From: JBGPIT01 sp041485125
GTDB lineage: Bacteria > Desulfobacterota > Binatia > UTPRO1
Assembly (NCBI GenBank): GCA_041485125.1
Contig: JBGPIT010000088.1
Coordinates: 1 to 14,406, forward strand
Direction: 5' to 3'
Length of the DNA: 14,406 nt
The notes below the pieces were generated by a model that was not told the DNA's origin, did no database searches, and was given only the letters and a program-made list of their open reading frames with translations. The number at the start of each line of letters is the position of its first letter. The first letter of the stretch is position 1. Of the stretch, positions 6,994-14,231 are shown piece by piece. A program made the translations under genes and the position numbers.

Positions 6994-7401
6994 CTAGCGG
7001 CTCGTCATCGGCGCGCTGTGCAGCCGGACGAGATGCATCAGCCGATCGACGTCGATCGGCTTCGCCACGTACGCCGCCGCACCGAGCCCCCGACCTTGGC
7101 TGCGCTGTCCGTAGGCCGACACGATGATGACCGGAATCGCGGCGAGCTCGCCCTCGGCGAGCTGCTTCTCACGGAACTCCGAGCCGTCCATCACCGGCAT
7201 CATGAGGTCGAGCAAGATCAGGCACGGCAGCACCGGAGCCCGGTGGAGATAGTCGAGCGCGTCGGCACCGTTCACCGCGACGGCGGTGCAATAGCCTTCT
7301 GCTTCGAGCACGGCGACCAGCACCTCACGGACGTCGTCATGATCGTCGACGACCAGGATCGGCTGGGTCGGCAACATCTTTGCGGTCGCGCCAGCACCCA
7401 T
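6994..7401 (-). CDS. Single-domain response regulator (CheY-like receiver)
   Basis: 135 residues, one receiver domain and nothing else. Seen: acidic pair VVDDHDD (Asp19, Asp20), phospho-acceptor Asp65 in LILLDLMMPVMDG, switch Ser95 in VIIVSAYG, and conserved Lys114 in YVAKPID. All residues for phosphorylation are intact. No histidine kinase is encoded nearby, so it is an orphan that must receive phosphate from elsewhere. Stand-alone receivers usually act by protein contact, for example on motors, kinases or phosphorelays. ATG 7401 is used; Met9 (MLPTQP) is an equally plausible start, since the first eight residues are outside the fold. A good -35-like TTGACT is seen upstream on the - strand (7438-7433) but no convincing -10 at 17 bases. 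No output can be inferred. Confidence 0.92.
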   Translation of the reverse strand: MGAGATAKMLPTQPILVVDDHDDVREVLVAVLEAEGYCTAVAVNGADALDYLHRAPVLPCLILLDLMMPVMDGSEFREKQLAEGELAAIPVIIVSAYGQRSQGRGLGAAAYVAKPIDVDRLMHLVRLHSAPMTSR

Positions 7402-7532
7402 CGCCAGCGCAATCTCGCAGCGGGCCGATCGTAGTCAAGCGCGCGTCCTCGCTCGGTCTCGCCGCGAGCGTGCACGCGGCGCGGCCCGCGTGGCATGTCG
7501 CACGGCGAAGCGCCGAGCGATGTCCTTGCGCC

Positions 7533-8057
7533 TCAGGACTCGCCGCGGCCGCGCAGGCCCTGCAGGATCTCGAGCTTGTCCTTGTAACGCAGGCGGACCG
7601 CGATGAATTGCTCGTGCGACAGCATGAGCGCGCGCGCGACGGCGCGGATCTCGTCGTCCTCGACGAGCGACGCCGAGTCGTCCGCGGTCGCGACCGCGTA
7701 GAGACAGTCGAGCAGCTGCTCCTTCTCCGCCTCGCTCGCGATCTCGTTGAAGGTCCGTGTCAGCGCCGAGTACTCGATGCCGGCGATCGCCTCGTGCACG
7801 AGCAGGTCCGCGACCGTGTCGGCCTCATCGGGGGTGAGACCGGCGCGCGCGACCAACTGGTCACGCAACGCGGCCCGCTCGGGCTCGGTAATCGTGCGGT
7901 CCGCGTACGCCACGCGGACGAGCAGACCCGCGAAGGCGGCGACGTACTCCGCGCGCGCGTCCGGCAGGCGGTCGAGACGCGCGCGGATCGCGCTGGTGAG
8001 CGGGTGCGACGACGGCGGATCGCCGCGCGAGAGACCGAGCCGAGCGAGGAGCGACAT
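7533..8057 (-). CDS. TerB-like (tellurite resistance TerB domain) protein
   Basis: 174 residues, all-helical. It has the TerB/DjlA-type signature of two acidic helix-loop segments, VAYADRTITEPER (49-61) and ATADDSASLVEDDEIR (123-138), in equivalent halves. In the family these bind divalent metal between helices. The final helices (FIAVRLRYKDKLEIL) complete the domain. TerB domains occur in tellurite and stress systems and also as general cytoplasmic or membrane-associated modules; no other ter gene is in the window, so a tellurite role should not be assumed. The gene is on the same strand as the response regulator, 131 bases upstream of it, with nothing recognisable between. It diverges from the metallo-hydrolase across 65 bases. 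Confidence 0.82.
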   Translation of the reverse strand: MSLLARLGLSRGDPPSSHPLTSAIRARLDRLPDARAEYVAAFAGLLVRVAYADRTITEPERAALRDQLVARAGLTPDEADTVADLLVHEAIAGIEYSALTRTFNEIASEAEKEQLLDCLYAVATADDSASLVEDDEIRAVARALMLSHEQFIAVRLRYKDKLEILQGLRGRGES

Positions 8058-8063
8058 GCATCG

Positions 8064-8069
8064 AGCCTA
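8064..8069 (-). promoter_or_regulatory. Possible -10 element (TAGGCT) for the TerB-like gene
   Basis: On the - strand TAGGCT ends 6 bases before ATG 8057. A start about 7 bases after the -10 would put the transcript's first base at or next to the ATG, giving a leaderless mRNA. There is no clear Shine-Dalgarno for this gene. The -35 region (TTATCG) is poor. Confidence 0.3.
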
Positions 8070-8112
8070 GCAAACAGCCGCGAAAGTCGATAACCGCCCC
8101 CGCAGCCGCAGC

Positions 8113-8117
8113 GGAGG
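8113..8117 (+). promoter_or_regulatory. Ribosome binding site fixing the start at ATG 8123
   Basis: GGAGG stands 5 bases before ATG 8123. A GTG at 8117 is also in frame, but its first base is part of this site, so ATG 8123 is the real start. Confidence 0.75.
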
Positions 8118-8122
8118 TGAGG

Positions 8123-9049
8123 ATGAAACGCGTGCGCGGATGGCCGGTCGCCCTCGGGCTCGTGCTCGGGATCCTCGGGGTCTCGGCGTGGCGGCAGATC
8201 ACGAGCTTCGAGTCCGAGCAGCTCACCGACGACTTGCACGTGATCTACGGCGTCGGCGGGCCGTGGATGGCCTCCGGCAACGTCGCCGTCCTGCGCACGT
8301 CGGCCGGGCCGGTGGTCGTCGACACGATGACGTTTCCGTTCTACGGCCGCTGGATCCAGGAGTACGCCGCCAAGGTCGCGGGCGGGCCGATCCAGGCGGT
8401 AATCAACACCCACTTCCATCAAGATCACACCCACGGAAACCCGGCGTTCCCCCCCGGCACCCGCGTCGTCTCGACCACGCGGACGCGCGAGCACCTGCTC
8501 GCGCGCGACGCCAAGTTCTGGGAGGGGGACGCGCAGAAGCTCCTGCCCAACGAGACCTTCGACCACGACCACGAGATGCGGATCGGCAACAAGACCATCC
8601 GCGCCTATCACCTCGGCCGCGGCCACACCGACGGCGATCTGGTCGCGCTCTTCGTCGAGGATCGCGTCCTCATGACCGGCGATCTCGTGTGGAACCACCG
8701 CTACCCGAACATCGACCTCGAGGCCGGCGCGTCGGTGCGCGAGTGGGACGGCACGCTCGAGAAGATCCTCGCGCTCGACTTCGACCGCGTGATCCCCGGC
8801 CACGGCGCTGTGATGGACCGCGACGGCGTCATCGCGTTCCAGCAGTTCATCCGCCAGCTGTGGCAGCTCGCCGACACCGCCGCGCAGACGGGGACCACGT
8901 TCGACGAGTTCCGCAAGCACGCCGCGCTCACCGCCGACGCCGGCTTCGAGACGATCGCGATTCCCTTCGTCGTCCGCTTGAACCGCGACTTCGTGCTGCG
9001 TCGCGCGTATGAAGAAGCGACCGGCACCGTCAAGGCGACCGGGCCCTGA
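8123..9049 (+). CDS. Membrane-anchored metallo-beta-lactamase-fold hydrolase
   Basis: 308 residues. An uncleaved-looking N-terminal hydrophobic segment (about 7-21, after MKRVR) suggests an inner-membrane anchor or signal peptide placing the domain in the periplasm. The zinc-binding motif HxHxDH is HFHQDH at 97-102 (H97, H99, D101, H102). Further ligands are His168 in GRGHTDGD, Asp187 in MTGDLVWNH and His227 in IPGHG. The full set implies a binuclear zinc hydrolase. The IPGHG ending and overall layout fit the broad glyoxalase II/SoxH-like or subclass B3-like hydrolases rather than a classical carbapenemase, but substrate cannot be assigned. The next gene, a membrane glycosyltransferase, begins inside its last codons, so the two are translated together. 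Confidence 0.9.
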   Translation: MKRVRGWPVALGLVLGILGVSAWRQITSFESEQLTDDLHVIYGVGGPWMASGNVAVLRTSAGPVVVDTMTFPFYGRWIQEYAAKVAGGPIQAVINTHFHQDHTHGNPAFPPGTRVVSTTRTREHLLARDAKFWEGDAQKLLPNETFDHDHEMRIGNKTIRAYHLGRGHTDGDLVALFVEDRVLMTGDLVWNHRYPNIDLEAGASVREWDGTLEKILALDFDRVIPGHGAVMDRDGVIAFQQFIRQLWQLADTAAQTGTTFDEFRKHAALTADAGFETIAIPFVVRLNRDFVLRRAYEEATGTVKATGP

Positions 9050-10694
9050 ACGGCCGGCGCTGCCACGCGTCGTGACCGACGTCGTCGGCAGCCGCTGGTG
9101 GCTCGTCGGCGTCGTCGCGCTCGCGCTCGCGTTGCGCATCGCCCACGTCCTCGCGCTGCGCCACACGCTCTGGTTCGACCACCTCGTCGTCGACCCGCAA
9201 TTCTACGACGAGTGGGCGCAGCGCATCGCCGGCGGCGAGTGGCTCGGCGGCCCCGGCGCGTTCTACATGGACCCGCTGTACTCGTACGTGCTCGCGGTTC
9301 TCTACCGGGTCGCGGGCCACGATCTCCTGCTGGCGCGCCTGCTGAACGTCGCGTGCAGCACCGGCGCGTGCGCGCTCGTCGCCCGCATCGGACGGCGCAC
9401 CGGCGGCGCCGTGGCCGGAGGCCTCGCGGCGCTCGGCTTCGCGCTCTACGAGCCCGAGATCTTCTACGTCGGCGAGGTCGACAAGACCTCGCTGTCGATC
9501 CTGCTCGCGGCGGCCGCCCTGGCGCTCGCCCTCGGCCGCTCGCTGCCCTCCCGTTGCGCCGCCGGCGCGGCGACGGCGGCGGCCGCGCTCACGCGCGCGA
9601 ACTTTCTGTTGTTCGTCCCGCTCGGCGCGGTCGCGTACCTGCTCGATCGCGACGATCGGGCCGCGCGCGTCGGGCCGTTGGCGCGGTCGGTTGCGGGCGC
9701 CGCGCTGTTCCTCGCCGGCGCGGGGCTCGTGCTCGCGCCCGTCGCGTGGCGAAACCATCACGTGTCGGGCTCGTGGGTCGTCACGACGACGCAAGGCGGG
9801 CAGAACTTCTATACCGGCAACAATCCGACCAATCCGTACGGCGCCTACGGCGTCGTCCCGTTCGTGCGCCCCAATCCGCACTTCGAGGAGATCGACTTCC
9901 GTGCCGCCGCCGAGTCACGCGTCGGCCACGCCATGACGCCGAACGAGGTGTCGGCGTTCTGGTTCCGCGAATCGTTCGCGCACATCGCCGAGCATCCTGG
10001 CTTCGCCGCGCTCGCCTTCGCGCGGAAAGCCCTGCTCTTCTGGAACGACTTCGAGATCTCCGACAACCAGGACCAATATCTGCTGGAGCGCGACTCGCCG
10101 GTGCTGCGGTTGCCGCTCCTACGCTTCGGCCTCGTCGCGCCGTTCGCGCTGCTCGGCGCGATTGCCTTGGTGCCGACCAGTCGGACGGTTCGCCTGCTCT
10201 GCGGCTTCGTCGTCGCCTACTGGCTCTCGCTCGTCGCCTTCTTTCTGTTTTCGCGCTACCGGCTGCCGGTGGTCGTCGCGCTCATGCCGCTCGCCGCGCT
10301 CGGCGTCGTCGAGGTCGCGCGCAGGCTGCGGGAGCGACGCGGACGTTTCGCCGCCGCCGCAGTCCTCTGCGTCGCGCTCGGCCTGTGCTTCGTGCGGATC
10401 CACCTCTTCTGGCGCGACCATCCCGTCACGATCGAGATGCGCCTGCGCCATCTCGCCGACATGCAAGCGGAGGTCGGCGACGTCGACGGCGCGATCGCGA
10501 CGTTGAAGGAGGCGATCGCGCCCTGTCCGCCCGGCTGCCCCTGGGCGCTCGCCGATCTCTTCGAGCTCTACCGCCGGAGCGGCCGCAACGCCGAAGGCGC
10601 GGCGTGGCTGCGCACGTTCATCGCGACGCACCCGCAGCAGCAAGACGCGCCGGACTATCTCCGCCAGCTCGAGGCCGCGGGCACCGCAGAGTGA
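9009..10694 (+). CDS. GT-C (GT39/ArnT-like) membrane glycosyltransferase with TPR-like C-terminus
   Basis: 561 residues. About ten hydrophobic segments run from 31 to 465. The first loop after TM1 carries the acidic DPQFYDEWAQRIAGG stretch (62-76), where GT-C enzymes hold their catalytic Asp. FFLFSRYRLPVVVALMPLAAL (411-431) resembles the last membrane helices of GT39-type proteins. These enzymes move a sugar from a polyprenyl-phosphate donor to protein or lipid on the outer face of the inner membrane. The last 80 residues (MQAEVGDVDGAIATLKEAI, then a second helix pair) look like TPR repeats and may bind a partner. ATG 9009 overlaps the hydrolase gene by 41 bases and supplies a basic N-terminus; GTG 9072, 22 bases after that gene's stop, is an alternative. 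Neither has a clear ribosome binding site. Confidence 0.8.
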   Translation: MKKRPAPSRRPGPERPALPRVVTDVVGSRWWLVGVVALALALRIAHVLALRHTLWFDHLVVDPQFYDEWAQRIAGGEWLGGPGAFYMDPLYSYVLAVLYRVAGHDLLLARLLNVACSTGACALVARIGRRTGGAVAGGLAALGFALYEPEIFYVGEVDKTSLSILLAAAALALALGRSLPSRCAAGAATAAAALTRANFLLFVPLGAVAYLLDRDDRAARVGPLARSVAGAALFLAGAGLVLAPVAWRNHHVSGSWVVTTTQGGQNFYTGNNPTNPYGAYGVVPFVRPNPHFEEIDFRAAAESRVGHAMTPNEVSAFWFRESFAHIAEHPGFAALAFARKALLFWNDFEISDNQDQYLLERDSPVLRLPLLRFGLVAPFALLGAIALVPTSRTVRLLCGFVVAYWLSLVAFFLFSRYRLPVVVALMPLAALGVVEVARRLRERRGRFAAAAVLCVALGLCFVRIHLFWRDHPVTIEMRLRHLADMQAEVGDVDGAIATLKEAIAPCPPGCPWALADLFELYRRSGRNAEGAAWLRTFIATHPQQQDAPDYLRQLEAAGTAE

Positions 10695-10696
10695 CT

Positions 10697-10701
10697 GGAG
10701 G
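10697..10701 (+). promoter_or_regulatory. Ribosome binding site for the small membrane protein
   Basis: GGAGG lies 6 bases before ATG 10708 and 2 bases after the glycosyltransferase stop. It fixes the start and supports co-transcription. Confidence 0.75.
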
Positions 10702-10707
10702 ATCACC

Positions 10708-11136
10708 ATGGATCGAGGGACCGGACTTCTACGCCTGAGCTATTGGATCGGTGCGATCACCGACGCCGTCGCCGCAATCCAGATGCTCTCGCCATCGCTA
10801 TTCGGCGTGATGAACGACATCCCGCATTTCTCGCCGGGACCGGACTATCGCTTCGCGATGGGTATGGGCGCGTCGCTGATGGCCGGCTGGACGGCCCTCC
10901 TCTTGTGGGCGGATCGCCGTCCGGTCGAGCGCAGAGGCGTGCTCGTCCTCACGGTCGTGCCGGTGATCCTCGGCCTCGCGGTCAACGAAGCGCTCGCGGT
11001 CCGCGCCGGATTTCTGCCACTCCGGTCCCAAGTGCCGATCTGGGGATTGCAGCTGGCGCTCGCCGTTCTCTTTCTCGCCGCCTACCGCGGGGCGAACGCG
11101 CGGGTGGCTTCCGAAGCATCCACCCGGCCGGTATAA
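10708..11136 (+). CDS. Small four-helix integral membrane protein, function unknown
   Basis: 142 residues with four hydrophobic stretches at about 9-31, 49-68, 76-99 and 109-127. They are joined by short loops, one rich in Pro and aromatics (NDIPHFSPGPDYRF, 36-49) that probably faces outside. There is no recognised catalytic motif. The strong Shine-Dalgarno and the 13-base distance from the glycosyltransferase make it a true gene in the same transcript. It ends 11 bases before the O-methyltransferase start. It could be an accessory to the membrane glycosyltransferase, but that is only context. Confidence 0.8.
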   Translation: MDRGTGLLRLSYWIGAITDAVAAIQMLSPSLFGVMNDIPHFSPGPDYRFAMGMGASLMAGWTALLLWADRRPVERRGVLVLTVVPVILGLAVNEALAVRAGFLPLRSQVPIWGLQLALAVLFLAAYRGANARVASEASTRPV

Positions 11137-11137
11137 A
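11109..11137 (+). promoter_or_regulatory. Possible internal promoter before the O-methyltransferase
   Basis: TATAAA (11132-11137, part of TATAAAAT) is a good -10 and also contains the stop codon of the previous gene. Seventeen bases upstream is TTCCGA (11109-11114), a poor -35. ATG 11148 follows 10 bases after the -10, so any transcript would be nearly leaderless, as at 1650-1689. Confidence 0.4.
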
Positions 11138-11147
11138 ATCCCGCCTC

Positions 11148-12158
11148 ATGGAAAACACGCAGCCCTCCGGCCTCCCCGCTCTGTTCGCCACGTTCACCGC
11201 CTACCAACGGACCGCCGCGCTCAAGGCCGCCGTCGAGCTCGACGTGTTCACCGCGATCGGTGAGGGCAAGCGTACCGTACCCGCGATCGCCGCGCGCACC
11301 CGCGCATCCGAGCGCGGCATCCGCATGCTCTGCGACACGATGGCGGCGTTCGGCTTTCTCGCCAAGAGAGACGGCGAGTACGCGCTCGACGCGAATACCG
11401 GCGCGTTCCTCGACCGGAGCTCGCCGGTCTACATCGGGTCCGCCATCCGTTTCATCGACTCGGACAGCGTCGTCGAGGGGTTCGCCAAGCTCACCGACGC
11501 CGTTCGCAAGGGCGGCACCGCCATCGAGCACAATGCGCTCGAGCCCGACCATCCGCTCTGGGTCGACTTCGCGCGCGCCATGGGCGGCCTGGCACGGATC
11601 ACCTCCGAGCTCATCGCCACTCTGCTGAACGCCAGCGCGCTCCCCAAAGGCAAGGTGCTCGACATCGCCGCCGGCCACGGCTGGTTCGGCGTCACGCTCG
11701 CGAAGCACAACCCCAACCTCGAGATCGTCGCGCTCGACTGGGCGAACGTCCTCGAGGTCGCGACAGAGACCGCCCGCGAGGCCGGCGTCGCCGATCGCCA
11801 TCGCACGATTGAAGGCGACGCCCTCACCGCCGACCTCGGCCGCGACTACGACCTCGTGCTCGTCACCAACCTCGTGCACCACTTCGACGTCCCGACGTCG
11901 GAGGCGCTGTTCAGAAAAGTCCACGCCGCGCTGAAACCCGGCGGCCGTGCCATCACGCTCGAGTTCATGCCCGACGACGACCGCTCCGCTCCCGTCGAGG
12001 CGGTCGCCTTCAGCCTCACCATGCTCGCGATGACCCCGGGCGGCGACGCCTATACGTTCGCCGAGCTCGAGAAGATGCTGCGCAACGCCGGCTTCACCAA
12101 GAACGAGATCCACCGACTCCGACCGTCGGTGCAGAGCGTGATCGTCTCGACGAAGTAA
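11148..12158 (+). CDS. O-methyltransferase, winged-helix dimerisation domain plus class I SAM domain
   Basis: 336 residues in the layout of the small-molecule O-methyltransferase family (Methyltransf_2, hydroxyneurosporene and polyketide O-methyltransferase type). Residues 10-90 form the dimerisation winged helix (AALKAAVELDVFTAIGEG, GIRMLCDTMAAFGFLAKRDG). The SAM fold begins with motif I KVLDIAAGHGWFGVTLA (169-185). It continues through EIVALDW (192-198), EGDAL (222-226), YDLVLVTNLVHHFD (234-247) and ALKPGGRAITLEF (261-273). HHFD is where plant-type enzymes keep the catalytic His, so His244 or His245 may act as base. The acceptor is probably a hydroxylated aromatic, carotenoid or polyketide, but no biosynthetic genes surround it to decide. 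It is the last gene of the + strand run and converges with the papain-like gene, 19 bases away. Confidence 0.9.
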   Translation: MENTQPSGLPALFATFTAYQRTAALKAAVELDVFTAIGEGKRTVPAIAARTRASERGIRMLCDTMAAFGFLAKRDGEYALDANTGAFLDRSSPVYIGSAIRFIDSDSVVEGFAKLTDAVRKGGTAIEHNALEPDHPLWVDFARAMGGLARITSELIATLLNASALPKGKVLDIAAGHGWFGVTLAKHNPNLEIVALDWANVLEVATETAREAGVADRHRTIEGDALTADLGRDYDLVLVTNLVHHFDVPTSEALFRKVHAALKPGGRAITLEFMPDDDRSAPVEAVAFSLTMLAMTPGGDAYTFAELEKMLRNAGFTKNEIHRLRPSVQSVIVSTK

Positions 12159-12177
12159 TTCGTTCCGACGCGAGCCC

Positions 12178-12963
12178 TCAAAGGCCGGCGAGGAACGTCT
12201 TGATCTTCTTCGCGTCGACGATCGACGTCTTGAACTTGTCCTGGGCGTCGAAGATCGCGTAGGCCTCGTCGCAGTACTTGCCGAGCCACGCCCACGTGAT
12301 CTGCTGCTTGCGCCCCCAGGTGACGCAGACAGGCCCCTTGGGGGTGTAACCGGAGACGTACACGTAGTGTCCGCCCCACGATCCGGGTTTGGCGCCCCGG
12401 CCGGTGGTGACGTCCCACGGTTGGCCGGCGGCGATCTGTTTCTTGGCGTCGAGCGGCAAATCCACGCCGATGCCCACGCCCACATCCGCAAAGATCGCTC
12501 GGCGCACCTCGGTACGACTGCTTCGATCGATCTCCGCGTACGCCCTGATCGTGTACTTCTTCTGCCCCACCTTCCAGCCGTTGTGTCGCCACAGGTTCAA
12601 GGAATCGAGCACGACCAACCCCGTGTCCTCACCGCCCGTTTCCTTGAAGTACTCGCGCGTGACGTCCTTGTCGCCGATCGGGATCACCTTCTTCTGCTCG
12701 AGGTCTTCGAACCGCAGCGTTTGATGCGCCCGCCCGGAGATGACGCAGCACCCGAACTCGTCGTTGGCAAACATCGGGGTCGGAATCTCCGAGTGCTTCA
12801 CGTCGAAGTCGTACGAAGGCGGCAGCTTCGGCACCGCCTTCAAGACCGCCGCGAATTTCAAATTGCGCGTGTCGCGCCTGGGCCGACCCTTGCCGAGCTT
12901 GAAGATGTCGCTGCGATGGATCGTCGTCTTTGCCTGCGCCGCTTTCTTTTTGACCTTGGCCAT
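12178..12963 (-). CDS. Papain-like cysteine-peptidase-fold protein (C1/C39-like), function unknown
   Basis: 261 residues. A very basic start (MAKVKKKAAQAK) precedes a domain that resembles papain-fold proteins found in scattered soil bacteria and phages. The candidate nucleophile is Cys73 in ANDEFGCCVISGRAHQ (66-81); relatives I know usually have GDC or GNC here, so Cys72 replaces the Asp or Asn. The candidate catalytic His199 lies in PGSWGGHYVYVSGY (193-206), followed by GPVCVTWG (210-217) and WAWLGKYCDEAYAIFDA (224-240), all typical spacing for this group. Peptidase activity is therefore plausible but unproven. No signal peptide is seen. AAGGAGG at 12977-12971, 7 bases before ATG 12963, is a perfect Shine-Dalgarno. 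It diverges from the beta-helix gene across a region with two matching dyads. Confidence 0.75.
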   Translation of the reverse strand: MAKVKKKAAQAKTTIHRSDIFKLGKGRPRRDTRNLKFAAVLKAVPKLPPSYDFDVKHSEIPTPMFANDEFGCCVISGRAHQTLRFEDLEQKKVIPIGDKDVTREYFKETGGEDTGLVVLDSLNLWRHNGWKVGQKKYTIRAYAEIDRSSRTEVRRAIFADVGVGIGVDLPLDAKKQIAAGQPWDVTTGRGAKPGSWGGHYVYVSGYTPKGPVCVTWGRKQQITWAWLGKYCDEAYAIFDAQDKFKTSIVDAKKIKTFLAGL

Positions 12964-12970
12964 GTCGGTC

Positions 12971-12977
12971 CCTCCTT
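12971..12977 (-). promoter_or_regulatory. Strong ribosome binding site for the papain-like gene
   Basis: AAGGAGG on the - strand, 7 bases before ATG 12963. It is the best Shine-Dalgarno in the window and suggests high expression. Confidence 0.85.
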
Positions 12978-12989
12978 GGTTTCATGCGG

Positions 12990-13084
12990 GCAAGCGACGT
13001 TGCGCTCGGCTCGATGTCCGCGTCAATAACGCTCGACGAAATCGCGCGCGATACTTTGCGTCAGGATGAGGCAAGCGCCGTTGC
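12990..13084. promoter_or_regulatory. Pair of GCAA-N6-TTGC dyads in a divergent intergenic region
   Basis: GCAAGCGACGTTGC at 12990-13003 and GCAAGCGCCGTTGC at 13071-13084 differ at one base. With one more G at the left, 14 of 15 bases match. Each has inverted arms GCAA and TTGC around six bases; the second extends to GGCAA-N6-TTGCC. Their starts are 81 bases apart, close to eight helical turns. The form fits two operators for one dimeric regulator controlling the two divergent genes, perhaps by looping. No regulator is known. Confidence 0.4.
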
Positions 13085-13115
13085 CGGCCGGTCGTCGTCT
13101 CGATACGGTCGCGCC

Positions 13116-14201
13116 ATGAACGCAATCGCAGTGGCTCTATGCCTCGTCCTCGGAAGCGCGTGGCCCGCCGGTGCCGCGACGCTGCTCGTCGCCGTGAACG
13201 GCATCGACGGTGCTGCCTGCGGAACGAAAGCCGCTCCTTGCCGGTCGATCGGGAAAGCCATCGAGCATGCCATCGCGGGCGACACGATCAGCGTCGGGCC
13301 CGGTCACTACGGCGACCTCAACCACGACGGGACGCTCGCCGGCCCGGGTGAGGAAGCGGGAACCGTCGCGGTCGGGCCCGGCATCTTCATCGGGAAGCGT
13401 CTCACGGTGCTGTCGCGCGACGGGGCGGGCGAAACCGTGCTCGACTTCGGAAACGCCACGAGCCTCGGGAACGACGTGAACGGCGTCTCGATCGTCGCGA
13501 ACGGCACCGTCTTCGGCAAGCCGAAGAAAGGCTTCACCATCACCCGCGTCGGCGCCGACGCGGCCGGCGTGCGAATCCTCGGCATCGCCGTCGGCGTCCA
13601 CGTCGCGGGGAACCGCGTCGTCGACGTCGGCGGGACGGGGTTCGCGATCGACGGCGCCCAACACGTCGTCGAGGGAAACCGAGCCTTCGGGTGCACTGCC
13701 GGATTCGACGTCTTCGGCACCGGCCACACCATCCGGGGAAACTTGGGCGTGAGGAACGCCGTCGGCTTCGGCATCGGCGGTACCGGGCATCTGGTTCAAC
13801 AGAACTCGGCGGCCGCGAACAACATCGGCATGAACGTCAATGGCAGCGCGCACCGCATCGTGGAGAACGTCGTGACGGGCACCAGGTTCGAGGGAATCTA
13901 CATCGGCGCGGAGGGCAGCACGATCACCAAGAACTCGTCGATCGGGAACGCTCGCGGGATGTTGATCGAGGGCATCGACGCCAGCGCGATCACGGTCACG
14001 CAGAACAACGTGATGGGAAACTTCGGATGCGGGATCGAGACCAATCTCATCAGTGGGGGCACCGTCCTGGCGCCGCAGAATTTCTGGGGCGCGGCCTCGG
14101 GTCCCGGTCCCGACCCCGCCGACGACGAGTGCGGCGTGATCGCGAACCCATTCGCGACGAAGGAGATCAAGGTTCGGGCAAAGCTCAAGCCGGCGGATTG
14201 A
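13116..14201 (+). CDS. Secreted right-handed parallel beta-helix protein
   Basis: 361 residues. A signal peptide covers 1-20 (MNAIAVALCLVLGSAWPAGA, likely cut before ATLL). Residues 22-60 carry the CGTKAAPCRSIGKAIEHA entry segment seen in many surface beta-helix proteins, with a likely disulfide C35-C42. From about 100 to 320 come successive coils of the form G-N-x-hydrophobic-x-G-x-G-H-x-hydrophobic-x-x-N (GNRVVDVGGTGFAI, GNRAFGCTAGFDVF, GNLGVRNAVGFGI, QNSAAANNIGMNV), ending in a cap with QNFWGAASGPGPDPADDECG (321-340). This is the PbH1/pectate-lyase fold; no catalytic residues of polysaccharide lyases were identified, so a surface binding or structural role is equally likely. The frame is open upstream to 12984, but ATG 13116 gives the signal peptide. 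A relative of its C-terminus is encoded on the opposite strand just downstream. Confidence 0.85.
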   Translation: MNAIAVALCLVLGSAWPAGAATLLVAVNGIDGAACGTKAAPCRSIGKAIEHAIAGDTISVGPGHYGDLNHDGTLAGPGEEAGTVAVGPGIFIGKRLTVLSRDGAGETVLDFGNATSLGNDVNGVSIVANGTVFGKPKKGFTITRVGADAAGVRILGIAVGVHVAGNRVVDVGGTGFAIDGAQHVVEGNRAFGCTAGFDVFGTGHTIRGNLGVRNAVGFGIGGTGHLVQQNSAAANNIGMNVNGSAHRIVENVVTGTRFEGIYIGAEGSTITKNSSIGNARGMLIEGIDASAITVTQNNVMGNFGCGIETNLISGGTVLAPQNFWGAASGPGPDPADDECGVIANPFATKEIKVRAKLKPAD

Positions 14202-14210
14202 CTCGCCGGT
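14191..14210. terminator. Weak hairpin across the beta-helix stop codon
   Basis: CCGGCG (14191-14196) and CGCCGG (14205-14210) form a perfect 6-bp stem with an 8-base loop that includes the TGA stop. No T-tract follows. It lies between two convergent genes, where a two-way terminator would be useful, but the evidence is slight. Confidence 0.2.
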
Positions 14211-14231
14211 ACCGACGCGCGCGCTGGGCCG

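Noticed and set aside
6986..7001. Hairpin GCCGC-N6-GCGGC between the convergent transpeptidase and response regulator genes
   Set aside because: Only five pairs, no T-tract, and such stems are expected by chance at this GC content.
7410..7438. A promoter for the response regulator using TTGACT on the - strand
   Set aside because: The -35 match is good, but at 17 bases the -10 position reads AGATTG, which does not resemble a -10.
7533..8057. A tellurite-resistance system
   Set aside because: Only the TerB-like domain is present; no TerC, TerD or other ter genes are in the window.
7760..9166. A 468-codon antisense open frame over the metallo-hydrolase and part of the TerB-like gene
   Set aside because: No recognisable domain, and it conflicts with the strong HxHxDH hydrolase frame on the other strand.
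11082..12491. A 469-codon antisense open frame over the O-methyltransferase
   Set aside because: Shadow frame of a well-supported gene; it also runs across the end of the papain-like gene in the wrong frame.
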